From NCBI GenBank assembly GCA_029532625.1, contig JARFXM010000003.1, forward strand, positions 1,178,001 to 1,242,000: 64,000 nt of DNA. Reading direction: 5' to 3'. The translations under genes were made by a program, and so were the position numbers. This DNA comes from Lomentospora prolificans (taxonomy: Eukaryota; Ascomycota; Sordariomycetes; Microascales; Microascaceae). The notes beneath the pieces were generated by a model. It ran no database searches. It worked only from the letters and a program-made list of their open reading frames with translations, and had not been told where the DNA came from. Shown piece by piece: positions 23,628 to 34,876 of this stretch (position 1 is its first letter; every line of letters starts with the position of its first letter).

Positions 23628-24370
23628 GAAGGGTGCGCTTACCGCTTCCTCTCCTCTCCTAAATGAATGTAGTAGAGTAGTTACGGCGAGGTGTTTAAAT
23701 AAACAAGGACATTTTTTTCATGTGTAGGGGGATATCGTCTATATTTGCCTCGGATAAGACAGACACTACTGGGCTTGTGCTAAACCAAAGATATCATCCA
23801 GTCCTGTTTTGCAACGCTTGGCTCCTCTTTATACGCTGTTTTTTTTTTTTTTTTCCCTCCCACCTCAACTTTCTCAGTGTAGATGTCTCCCGCGGCGCGC
23901 TTTTGTGCTCATAGCCTTTCCCCATTGTAACGGCTCAAGTCACTTCACCCATTGCCCTGCCTGTGGGGTCCGTCAACCGTTAAGAAAAGTGGGATATCAC
24001 TCGTTTCATCAGGGACGGGTTGCCCTGTCGTAAAAAAAAAAAAAAAAAAAACCCCAAGCATGCACAATCCAGGATTTTGCAAATGGCGAAGATGAAAACC
24101 CAACCGCCAAACAATGTTCCAAGAACCTAGGCATGACAGAGGAAGCCCAGGGTAGAGAGAAATAAGCTTCTCAAACGTCAAAGTTACGAGAAAAGAAAGG
24201 ACATCATCTCATTTCATTTCCGCTGCTTCAAACGAAAACAAAAAAAAAAAAAAAATACCAAAATAATCGTAAAATGGCAACCCTTCCTCCTGACGGCACC
24301 TTCAGTTTCTTCGTCCCTGGCACCGCACAAGCCCCTCTATATAGCCTCCGTTGTCTCCCTCGTTTACGCA
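23628..24370. other. Convergent 3' region between THS1 and CHO1
   Basis: 743 bp holding the 3' ends of two convergent genes. It has a T16 run at about 23839-23854, an A20 run at 24032-24051 and an A-rich run near 24238-24254. With convergent genes these may belong to 3' UTR or termination elements. No coding sequence is seen. Confidence 0.6.
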
Positions 24371-25350
24371 TTACGGCTTGGGTATGCGGAGTGTTCTGCT
24401 CGTCATCAAGCAACCGTGTACAACGAAGAGGAATACGATGGGGTGGACTTCTAGCGGTGTTCCCTTGGCCCAAATACCAAAGGGAAGGTCTTCAAGGATC
24501 CAACCGTTTGAGACCCACCAAGCCATGATGGCGTCGATGCCGAGAGTGGTGGGGATGGGGGTGCCCTCGAAGTACTTGCTCTTGCCGGTGGCGTCCTTGG
24601 GGAGGGAGGAGGCGGTGACGTTGAAGCGGGCGAGGCGAACGAGGCCGCAGAGGACAAAGAAGGCGAGGCATAAGGCGTCGAGGTGAGTGCGGAAGCCAAT
24701 AGCTGTCGCTATCGTGGCGGGGGCAACACCGAAGGAGATCTAAGTCCCTAAGTTAGTTCTGGGCTACCTCGCGGGATTGGGCGGAGCGATGTAGCGTACA
24801 AGGTCAGCAAGAGAATCGAGTTCCTGACCCATCATGCTTGTCTTCTTCCGCCACCGGGCCACGCGGCCATCCATGAAATCGAAAAAAAGACCGAAGGGGA
24901 GGAAGGTAAGGGCAAGGTATACTAGGCCGGTTTCCTGGGGATCGCCGAGGCAGTAGTGTGATGCAGTAAAGATGGACATAACACCACAGAGGCCTAGAGA
25001 GCTGTCAGCAGTCTTACGCTCCTCCGCGACAAGACAATGAGGGAGAAATTATGGGGCTCAGCGTACCATTGAGGAGAGTGATGGCATCGGCGAGGTGGAG
25101 GGCTCGAATTAGGGAGAATCGGCCTGCGTCGGCGGAGAGAAGAAGCTTCTGCTTGTCAAAAGCTACACGCAGCAAAGCCAAAGTTAGCCGTGTTCATCAT
25201 CTGGCTTCCCGTAGGCCAAAGAGAGCCGGCCACACAAGAGTCGTGCAGGCGAAGTGCACCCTCAGCAAACTTACCAGGTTGTCCGGCCTGGCCATCCTTC
25301 AATGCAGTGCCATTGGTGTGACTTGCCATGGCGCCGGACCGTCTCAACAT
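24371..25350 (-). CDS. CHO1: Phosphatidylserine synthase (CDP-diacylglycerol-serine O-phosphatidyltransferase)
   Basis: It makes phosphatidylserine from CDP-diacylglycerol and serine in the ER, the first step of the CDP-DAG route to PE and PC. Four minus-strand exons, 25350-25275, 25162-25067, 24993-24800 and 24739-24371, give 244 residues. Introns are 112, 73 and 60 bp. The junctions read GQP-AFDKQKLLL, TLLNG-LCGVMSIF and DSLADL-ISFGVAPATIA, all close to yeast Cho1. The CDP-alcohol phosphotransferase signature is complete: Asp96 and Asp99-Gly100, Ala103-Arg104, Gly113, Asp117 and Asp121. Further conserved parts are RLARFN, KYFEGTPIPTT and the final IPKP before the stop. Several hydrophobic helices span the protein. 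A second ATG at codon 8 (25329) could also start translation. Only scattered short frames would be seen without the splicing. Confidence 0.95.
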
Positions 25351-27857
25351 AATCCCGGGAGCCGGCTGTGGGGTTGTAGAGAGGGAGAAGAGGAGTGATA
25401 AGAGCTTCGCAAAGATATATTTATATATATCCCGGTAGTATATCTAGATATGTCCCTAGCGATAATTTTCTAGCGTGCAAAGATATTTTGGGCTCGAAGT
25501 CCGGTTGTGGATTTTCTTCTTTCCTAGGGTCGGCTCTCTTCTCGGTTGTTGTAATGAAGTAGAACCTTCGGATCCACGCTGGCTAAGATGTGAGGGTCGG
25601 AATTGGATGGCTTGGGCTAAAGCTTGAAAAAAAGTTGGCAGGAATCCAACCTGGCCAGTGCTAACCCCAGCTTTCACGTGCGTAATGGAGGCTCAAGGCT
25701 CTGAATTGGTTGACTTTGCAGGACGCGAATACGGTTGGGGGGAAAGCTAGGCTTTGAGCGTACGCCGTGTGATGTGCGTCGTTTGACTCGAAGTGCTGTC
25801 TGGATAAAGTCGCTACGGAAAGTTTCGAAAATGGTAAGGGAGGGTAAGAAAGGGTTGGGAGAGAAAGAAAGAAGCACAGGACTGCTTCAAGCTGACTTTG
25901 TTTCGTCAGAATGTGGAGGATTGAGGTAAGGAAAAGGAAAAAAAAAAAAAAAAAGAAACAAGGCAAATGTACAAGTACTTCAAGGTGGATCCTGGTGGTT
26001 GGCTGGCAAAAGGTGAATGACCTCTGGATCTGATGGGATTTTGACGAGGCAAAGACCTGACGCCAGGACCACACTGACCCCGCTCTGGGGATCCGCTACA
26101 AATATCAATTCCATGGATGACCTGGCTCGAGCTTAAACTGGCACCTGGCTTGAACGGCAATGCACTGCACGGCAAACATTAAGGCCTGGCGGCAGAGAAA
26201 CTTACTTGGGCATGGAGTCCTCTGAGTGGTCAAGAGGCAGCCACGCAAAGTACCAGTACAACACGCCACAGGATCAATGCCTCCCTTATCCTGGCGGTCC
26301 CGCCAGGCTTGTGCTCTTCTCTCCTAGGCCAAAGGAAGCGATCAATGGCTCAGCCAGCGATGCCAAAATGCGTCTTCCTGGCCATGCGAGGGCTCAACAA
26401 AATCCAAATGGCTCATGGGAAGCGTGGCAGAAATTTCCCATAGTCGCGGATCAAAATGCGTAACCCTCCCTGTTCCCCAGTGAGCATTTCACAAAATCTT
26501 TTCATCGCCTCTTTTGCCCCCGTGCGCTCCCCCCACGGTCCTCTCAATTATCCGGGGGCTGAAGAGCCTGGCGGGCCAAATGTTTCTCTCCGAAGAAACT
26601 GACGTACTTGCCAAAATGCATGTGCATCTAGAGATCCCGCCAAGGAAACCGTCAAGTACTAAAGTACTGAGCAGCGAACCCCCTTCTCCCTTCCCCACGC
26701 CGTCATCGCTTTAATAATCAGGGAGTGCAACATGGATCAGGCACTCTACAGCTGCCAGCGTAGGAGCTGAGGAGCAGCCAAACAAGTGCCTGCCCATGCA
26801 TGGCCTGTCTCAGACCAAGCCCATCATGCAACTATGGGCGTAGACATGATGGGCTCATGCTTTCACATCTGAAATAGCTTTACGTAGGTGTCCTGCTCGC
26901 AGGTGGCAGCTGCCCAGCTGGACCCAGAAGCATTTGGCACCCCACCCTTCACATGTTGGCTCTGGAAACGCGAGTGATGTAATGGCTCATGACCCTAATC
27001 CCACGGCCGGTGTCGAAGCTTGGAGTATGATGTCAGTTAGCGCAGTTTAGCTACATGTATGTGTAAGGAACGTCCTCTTCCCACGGAAGGAGCGGCATAG
27101 CTTGGCAACTCTTGTCTTGTCACTTCGTTGCTCACCGAGCTTGGCACATGCAGGCATTGCTGTAAGTTAGAGGATTCCTTGTGATCGCGGATAACTCCGA
27201 CGCGATACCTTTAATACCTTCTACGAGAATCGATACAATGCACAGCTGGCAGGCGAAATAAAAAGTTTGGCCGGAAACGGCTCTCTATTGTAGGGGCTCG
27301 AAAGCCACCCTCTAACCCCCAGAGACCAAAAAAAAAAAAAGAAATAAAATGAAGAAATTAAAACGTCTTCTGCCGTACGCCATGATGCATGATGTGTATA
27401 GGAGTTTCCTCCGCCTTTCCCAAGACCCAATGAAACGATTATAGTCGTAGTAAGTGCCAACGATGATGACAATGATGATTATAATGGTGTGGCGGTGTTA
27501 CCGATAGCAATCGCCGAATATGAAGGAATGTGTAGAAGAAAGCAAAAAGGGATGCAGCCTGACGATTGCGCCTCTCTTGCACATGTATGGATATACTCGG
27601 ATGCATGGCCACCCTTGGCCTTTGGATATCAAGGCCGTGATTATGCTGGAAAGGCAAGGCTCTCGCCCCGGCTTAGAAAGAGAGCGAACCACTGCAGGTA
27701 GATGGGTATAGAAAATCCAATGATGGTGCGTTTGTAAATGGACAAGTGCCTCCTTGTTCTCCCCCTATGCCGCCGTTCAATCCTTCGAGACCCTCTCGTT
27801 TTTGGATTTTCTTTTTCTGTTCTTTGGTGCTGCGCAGATCGAGGTATGGTTGTGTTT
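25351..27857. other. Intergenic stretch, no supported gene
   Basis: About 2.5 kb between the CHO1 start (minus strand, so its promoter lies at the left end) and the 3' end of the metallopeptidase gene. It has A-rich runs near 25939-25954 and 27329-27341. The open frames are short and without recognisable motifs. Confidence 0.6.
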
Positions 27858-30437
27858 CTACCTCGAGACAATTAACGAAAAGCCGTCGACCCAGGCACCA
27901 CAGGTCCCGGCCACGCCCACCACGTTGTAACCGCTAGGCGGTATTAATGTTTGTCTGCTTCCGAGTTAGCATCTGGTTTTTCTTACTCTCAGCGCCCACT
28001 AGAAATTATTGCTAAAACTTACGGTGATCCTCCCTTGCTATTGCCGTAGATTTGTGACTTTCTGCCCACACTAGTGAGGATCTGGATGCCATCGATCCAC
28101 GCGCCAGCCCTCACGTGGAACCCGGCGAGGTACTCTCCACGGCGGATATCTAGAACTGCAATGTTAGCGGAGGTTGTCCCACGAGGCGCTAAGGAAAAAC
28201 CCTGGAGCTTACCAAGATCGAACGTATCACCACCAGGTTTCCCGCCCTTCTTCCCAAACATTTCCACCGACCCATCGTCAAACACAAACTCTAGGCCGTC
28301 GACCGCTCGTCCATGGAAGACTACGATTTTGGACACGACCCTCGTCTTACCCTTGGAACCGCTCGGCACGAAGACAACCTCGTGTGCCTGAGTGTTTTGC
28401 AGCCTCGAGAGCCCAACCATCTGACCACGGAATCCTAGACGACCCGTCTTGCCGAGCTTGACAGTAGACTCCTTGGAGCAAAGCGTCTTGAAGTCCGGGA
28501 TGTCGATGTTACCGCCGCCATAAGACTTGACACTGAGCTTCAGCTTAGCACCACGCTTGACAGAATTAGGGAGGTGAGCGCGGAGCTCATCCTCGACTAG
28601 GTCTATCTGGCGCTGCGGGGCCCCGTTCTCCACGGGGTACTCGATCCAGGTTCGACACACGTCGTCGCCCTCGACAAAGATCTCAAGGAAGGAGATACCC
28701 GTCGTAGCCATGACGGAAACGGTGTCGCCGTCAATGGGGTAAACCTGGAGGCCGTTATCCGGATGGAGCACAGGGTCATTGGGGAGGCGAAAGCACGGGT
28801 GGCTTCGGAAACGGAGGCAATCGAGCCGATGCCACTTGCACTCATCCTCCACAGAAACGGGGCCGCCTTTGGACCGCGTGCGTGTGCAGTAGGCTTCGCG
28901 AGCGACAAAAGTCCGGTTCAGCGTGACATAGTCCCGGAGCATAACCCCGCTTTCCTGATGCGGACACCCAAAAAGGTGCCCCACCTCGTGGAGGTGCGCG
29001 CCGATTCCGATGTTTGCCGCCTCCCACGAGCTCCCCGCCTGGTTGCAGTCGTTGGCGACATGATTGGTGTCGGTCGGAGTGCAATCCGTAAAAGCCGGTA
29101 CAATCTCCTCAAAACTGGCAGGGTAGCTCTGCAAACAGTGTGAGCCAAACACCGCTAAATGCAAGTCGCCCGCCGAGCCACCGAGCGCCGCATGGCCCCG
29201 GATCGTTTTAACTGCCGGATCCCAATGGGCGTCTAGAATTAATACGCTAACGTATTGCTTCTGTCCCTGCATTGGTTTGAAATAACCCTTGACAGCCTCC
29301 GCTGCAATGTCGAAAAGAGCGTTCTTGTCCGTCGCCTTTCCGTACTGTTGCGCCTTGTCCAAGTCACGGATCTCTTCCACTGTCTTGTCGGTCCGTATAA
29401 TGTGCACCCTTGCCTCGGATCGCATTGTGCAGAGCTCGGAATCGCGATAAGTAGAACTGCCCAACATCCATTCTTCCTCGAAGCGAAACGCCCGTCGTCC
29501 AAGCCTATTCCTAAACATTTGCTCTGCGGTAAACGCTTGCCACAAGTATGCTGCCATTCGAAATTTCCGGACAGCGAGTTCAAGTTCGTTTCCTTCCCTC
29601 TCGATCCGCGCGGGCATCGCGTCGAACGTTTCGGGAGAATCCTTGGCTATGAGGATAGCAAGCTGCAGCGGCGGAGAGCTTGTTGGCGGCAGCATGTGTA
29701 AAGTGAGGTGCGATACGTGCACGGGAGCCGAGGTCCGAAGTTTGGGATTCGTGAATTCGAGGCGTATGCGATTGGCACCAGGTTGGAGGTAAACAAGGCA
29801 TTTGAAGTGGGAGCTGCACACAGGCCAGTTGATCTGAGGAAAAGTGTCATCGAGGCGGCTAACGCTGACGGTGCCGTCAATGGCCTGCTTCGCCGGTTCA
29901 CCGATCGTTCCGGTTAATAAGATCACCTTTTGGTAGACCTGTTGAGGAGTCAGCCAAAAAAAGAAAACGAAAAAAGCAAGGAGATGGGGTACATCAAAGA
30001 CCACGCAAAGCTCCGGGATTCGCCCTCTGAAAGGGTCCCGATATGCAGGGATTCGGGAAACGTACCCAAGCGTTCTCAGCGATGTTCAGGATGCGCGGAG
30101 CATACTGGGAAAGAGGTGCACTCGGCTTGTTATTCATCGGCGGGTATCCTAATCCACTCATCCCAGAAACGCTGTTTCTACTGCTCCCCGGAGCGGCGGC
30201 GGAGAGCGGCGGACGCGGAATCGCCGGCGAAGGAGGCACGAGAGAGTCCTTGCTACCCGGAAGGTTCAGAGACGGATCTGAAGAACTGCTAACCGAGGGC
30301 GGCGTAAGCGAGCCTGCCGTGGGAGCGGTTCCATGACTACCGCTGGCATCGCTTGAAGTATCGGTAGAAACGTCGGTTCGGAAGCTAGCTCTCGAGCGTC
30401 GCCTCAGTTCTCTGAAGTTAAATAATGACGGCGCCAT
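27858..30437 (-). CDS. HEXXH zinc metallopeptidase with C-terminal jacalin-like domain (YIL108W-like)
   Basis: A putative zinc peptidase related to yeast YIL108W (Pfam 'putative peptidase family', Metallopep), whose role is unknown. Three minus-strand exons, 30437-30066, 29938-28023 and 27933-27858, give 787 residues. Exon 1 is a Ser/Pro-rich disordered region ending NAW, joined to VYQKVILLTG through a 127-bp GTACGT intron. The zinc site is H441-E-V-G-H445 followed by GCPH451, a three-His metzincin-like arrangement. From about residue 600 the sequence fits a jacalin-like beta-prism (RLGFRGQMVGLSRL, GLEFVFDDGS). The main exon appears to stop at 28019, but CACC|GTAAGT just before the stop is an ideal donor. 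Splicing to 27933 adds GYNVVGVAGTCGAWVDGF and a few more residues, which completes the last jacalin strands. No signal peptide is seen, so it is probably intracellular. Confidence 0.88.
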
Positions 30438-32751
30438 GAAGGGCAGAGGTTGTGAAAAGTAGACAGCCCGGCTGTCTCTTTTCTTCGTTGTTTGTGGTTC
30501 GCTTCTCCTTTTCGCTTCTCCCTGGGTCGAGGGGTCGGAGGCTGCTTCAGCTGGGTGTTTGTCCTCTAGATTTCGAGATTGGAGTACAGAATGTGGCGCA
30601 GGGACAGCTCGAGCTCGGCATTGAATTCTCCTTGATTTTTTTTTTGATACTCCCGATTCAATGCAAGGCTCAAGCCGGATCGTGCGACTCTCCCAGATTA
30701 TGGGAAAGCAAAAGATGAGGCCTCGAGACTTTGGGGGAAGAGAAGGAAATGAGAAAAGGATCTACCTGCAGACTCGTATTACAAGGCAGTGGAGGAAGGT
30801 GTGGGGGGGCAACCTCGCAAGTTGGTGGCGCTCTTGTCGTAAGAAACGGATGAAGGTTTAAGTCTTCGAAGTCCACTTTTATTCTTTGCCCTCTTCGTAC
30901 CTGACAGCTTCCCAATCTAGATTTCCGGTGGGCCTGGACAGGAATATGTGCAGGTATCCAAAACTATCCAAGGGCCGTTCCCTACGTAAGCTAATCAATT
31001 CATCAGCAACAGGTTTGCGTAAGTAGACGTCAACTGTTATTATTGAAAGAGCCGTACTAAGGTTGTGAGACGGATGCTCACTGTTGCTAGTACGATTCAA
31101 GCATCAATGAGGGAATGGCGTCCTTCACTGTGGAGCGTCCTAAGGTCCTAAAGTGGATATGGTCTGGCTCCAATGGCCAGCGTAGAGCACTCGTATATAG
31201 TACAAAAGGAGTGCAGTCCCTATCCAGGTAGCATACGTTCGTAAAGACATACAGCTGAGGAGGTTACAGGGATTGTTGTGCTTCGTGTTCAAGCTCACAG
31301 ACTGCGAACTTGTCCAGTGAGGAGTTTGACTCGTATCCGGCTATATTTCCGGATCAGTCTCTGACTATCTATCTAGTCAGCCCGTCAGCGAAGGCCAGAA
31401 TTCGAACGGATTTATTTCTTCTTTGCCGTTCAAAACGACTGCATCGGGGTCGAGATGATTCCTTTTACTCAACAGCTGGTAATGTGTTAAAGATATCCAT
31501 CTACTCAGTCAGGAGCTTCAATGAGAAGAGGAAATGGCCGAAAAGCTCTAAATAAGCGAGCCTTTTTGCGAGTAGAATCCGTAGGTACCTCGTACAAGCT
31601 AAGAATAACAATGTCCAGGATATGATGAGACTGGACCGCCAACACACAAGAACACGTTGTGGCTGACAATCGGCTAGCAGGCACAGATCACGGTGGAGGC
31701 CTGCTTAGCGACGAGCCGCAGGTATTGGCAATCAAATTGCGCACGGAAGTCCAAGATTCGGGCTGTTTTGAGTAACCGTACAAAGACAAGGTTAAGGGAG
31801 CATTCCATGCAAAATTTCGATTCTGTAAGGCAACATGACGCCACCATATCAATTCATGGCTAGGTGGCTACCTTGGTACCGTTTTAGCACATCCAGTTTC
31901 GGCGATTGTGCTTGGCCCATTCATTTGCTCTCAGCAGCGGGAGCGAGGAGAATGGATGTCATTGCACTATTTTGTGTAGCCGTACCCTTTACAGCAGTTG
32001 TACTATGCAACGTACCCAGTACAAGCGGGGAAGGAGTGGAGGATGGAGTTGTCAGGTATGCATCATGTCCGGCAAGGTAATCGGCCTGCCGCCGATAAAG
32101 CTCAGTTACATGCAGCTTACCTGAAGATACCAGACACGAGAGCCCAGCCGCAGCAGCTGCGTAGTACAGAACATGGCGCGCATGCTCTGAACGACATGGA
32201 TTGAAGCAAATTTGATGGGCCAGCATCCACAATAGATACTTCGTAGCTTCTTTGATGGATGCTTTGGGTAATGTTCCATTTAGCTTCGAGATGTGCACCA
32301 CGGCAAACCCGCCATCGGAGCCTCCTTGGCATTTTGGATCTTCAACAGTCCCTTTGCACCTGATATCAGCTAAACCATCATATCACCTCCAAGTTTTTTC
32401 CGCAACTTTTAACCAAGCAAGCATTCCCGGTCAGATCCTTTCCATTTCCACGGTCCTTAGGATTGAACTCTCCTCCCCGGCTGCTTTTGCCGCAGGCTTG
32501 GACATGGGCCTTCGTCACCAGTACCCGCAGCCCTAGAACTCAGCGTTGCCACCATTGGTTTCGGGGGTAATTGCAAGGAGACACTACCGCACAACCTATG
32601 ACGTATGTGGATATGGCGTCTCGAACAGCTCGACATTGGTCGCTGTCACTTGTGCTCATTATTATTGATGGCAATCGAAACCAGCTGAAAGGAAAGCTAC
32701 TAATAGTGAAGCAGCAGGTACCATGGCAGAAGAGAAAGGAGCAGAACAAAC

Positions 32752-32779
32752 AAAAAATAAAATAAAATAAAATAAAAAA
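32752..32779. repeat. AAAAT pentanucleotide microsatellite
   Basis: About four tandem AAAAT units bordered by extra A residues, in a gene-free region. Confidence 0.8.
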
Positions 32780-34825
32780 GACGCGCAGGCCTTTGCGACC
32801 ACGTCAATTGCTCCGCGATAGGATAATTCCATGTTTCCACGTCAACAGTGGGTGTGAATGCCTCCACAATGCCTCCACACCACTTCAGCTCCTCCACTAC
32901 CGTGCCTGACAAGATTGAACGTACTGCAAGAGCTGTACCATCGCTGCCAGGGCTGGTTCCTGTCGATTGTTGTATACCGAGATCCGCTGCGCTGCATCGT
33001 GGAGAGAAAATCAAGGTTGTGGATAAATTGATCGACCCAATCACTGCCACACAATGCATCAGAAGAAAGCAGCAAGTGATTGACCCGGGCACTTCCCGGT
33101 TCCCATATCAACTGGTGGGGGGCAAAGAGCAGGCTAATAGCAGTACTATGCCAATACCGATGCCTCGTAGAAATCCCCGATCAATGAACAGTCGGCATGA
33201 GGGAAGCAGTGACGCCGCCAACCTTGGAAAAGAAGCAGAGCGGACTCAAACCAACATTTCTCGATACCCACCGAGGATAGCACGTTGGACCTTGTTTGGC
33301 GCGAAAAGCACGCACGAGTAGCTCCATCCAATGCTTGGGGCTCCTATCATTGGGAAGGAGTAGATGGCGCCTTGGTGAGGAAATTACTTGGGCACATCTC
33401 ATGAAGAAAAGCAAGTTTCTGCTTAGTTCTTACTCGTACTCTTCTTGGTTCGAGAGGAGTCAGATTTGTATCAGCCATCAACACTTGACGAACTGACTAG
33501 ATCTGGAAAATCATTGATATTGAGATCGTCGAAGTTAGACAGTGCCCGTGCTAGATGAGGGACCCGTCCGGCAGTCTCATCTGATTCCGGAGCCGAGTCA
33601 GCGGTTGAGGGAGGTGGCTTTATGTTGCGATGCGTCGCTGCCATGTCAACTGGAACAGAAACATCCTCGTCCCGTGCATCTGGGTCCGGGAAGCCGCAGA
33701 GATTCCAGGAAGCGAAAGGAAAAAGAAAATTGGGTGATTGCCACCATCTCAATAATGCAAGACCGAGACATTGTGATTTGTCTGCCAGTACGCATTCTCA
33801 GGGATCTGAGTCGAATGAGTAATGAGCGTCAACAAGCGCTTTAGGCCACCCTGGGCTCGGATTGATTGATCCATGAATGCCTTTGATGTCCTCGTCCGAT
33901 CGATGGACATTACTTGGGCTTGCTGCCCGTGACTGGTGTTGTCGCCGCACATTGTAGCCCACCTATATCAAGAGTCAAGGATCGTGCTGACCTGACCGTC
34001 AGACTTGATTACCAGGTGGGCTTATATTATCCTGCATTTGACCAAACATGCGGCCGCCACAGGATCGGAATGCACATGCGCGGTCGCCTCAAGCGATGCC
34101 AACGCATTGGTACACTCGGCGCCTGTTCAAACAGCGCCATTATGCGGACCAAGCTTCTAGTTGCACTATGTACACTTCGATTAGAGAAGGTCCTCAGATT
34201 TGGATATTTATTCTTCATAGCCGCGTCTCAGGCGTCTGAGAATCTTTCTTGCGACGAAAAGATTTTAAAAAGGGACCCGATAAGCGAATAAGCGACCGTG
34301 ATTTCAGTCTCGCAAGCCTGGTCTCCAGAGGAAGATGGTGGGCTTTGGATCGGCGTCCCTTGCAAAGGCCTATTTGGGCCAGACCCTTCGCTCTTGGCCC
34401 AGCATGGCAGGCGCCACGATGGCTGGCTGCAGGGATGTAAATTGGCACGGCCTGGCCTGTCCGTCGACCACCTTGCCTCCGTGTCGAGGCAACCGGTTGC
34501 TAGTGGGACGATCCTGGAGGTTATCTTGGGTTGAACATGAAGCTGGGTGTTTCGGGAAAGCTACCTGGCGCAACGAACATCGTTATTTCGACTTAAAGGG
34601 TTAAAAGGTATTCCTCGTCATCAGAGACGGACCTTTGGATTTCGAGCCCCTATAGCAAAGATAATGATATAAGCAAGATCCGCGATCCGCAGAAACGCCG
34701 TGTCATCACACCCTCAGAGCAGATCAAGCCCGGTTCTCCCCTCCGGAGTCACAGAGCGTTGTTCCCAGGATCGAGAGGCTAGAAGGCAACAGGAGCAAAC
34801 ACTGTGAATCCTTTGCCATTTACCC

Positions 34826-34826
<1 letters not shown>

Positions 34827-34863
<37 letters not shown>

Positions 34864-34876
34864 TTTTTTTTTTTTT
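34827..34876. repeat. T34 G T13 homopolymer tract
   Basis: A run of 34 T, one G and 13 T, followed by AT and nine A. The T13 and the A run could pair as a short hairpin. It lies in a gene-free region. The exact length is uncertain, as for any long homopolymer. Confidence 0.8.

Noticed and set aside
28022..29148. Plus-strand and alternate minus-strand frames within the metallopeptidase gene
   Set aside because: Shadows of the main coding exon, which contains the conserved HEXXH site.
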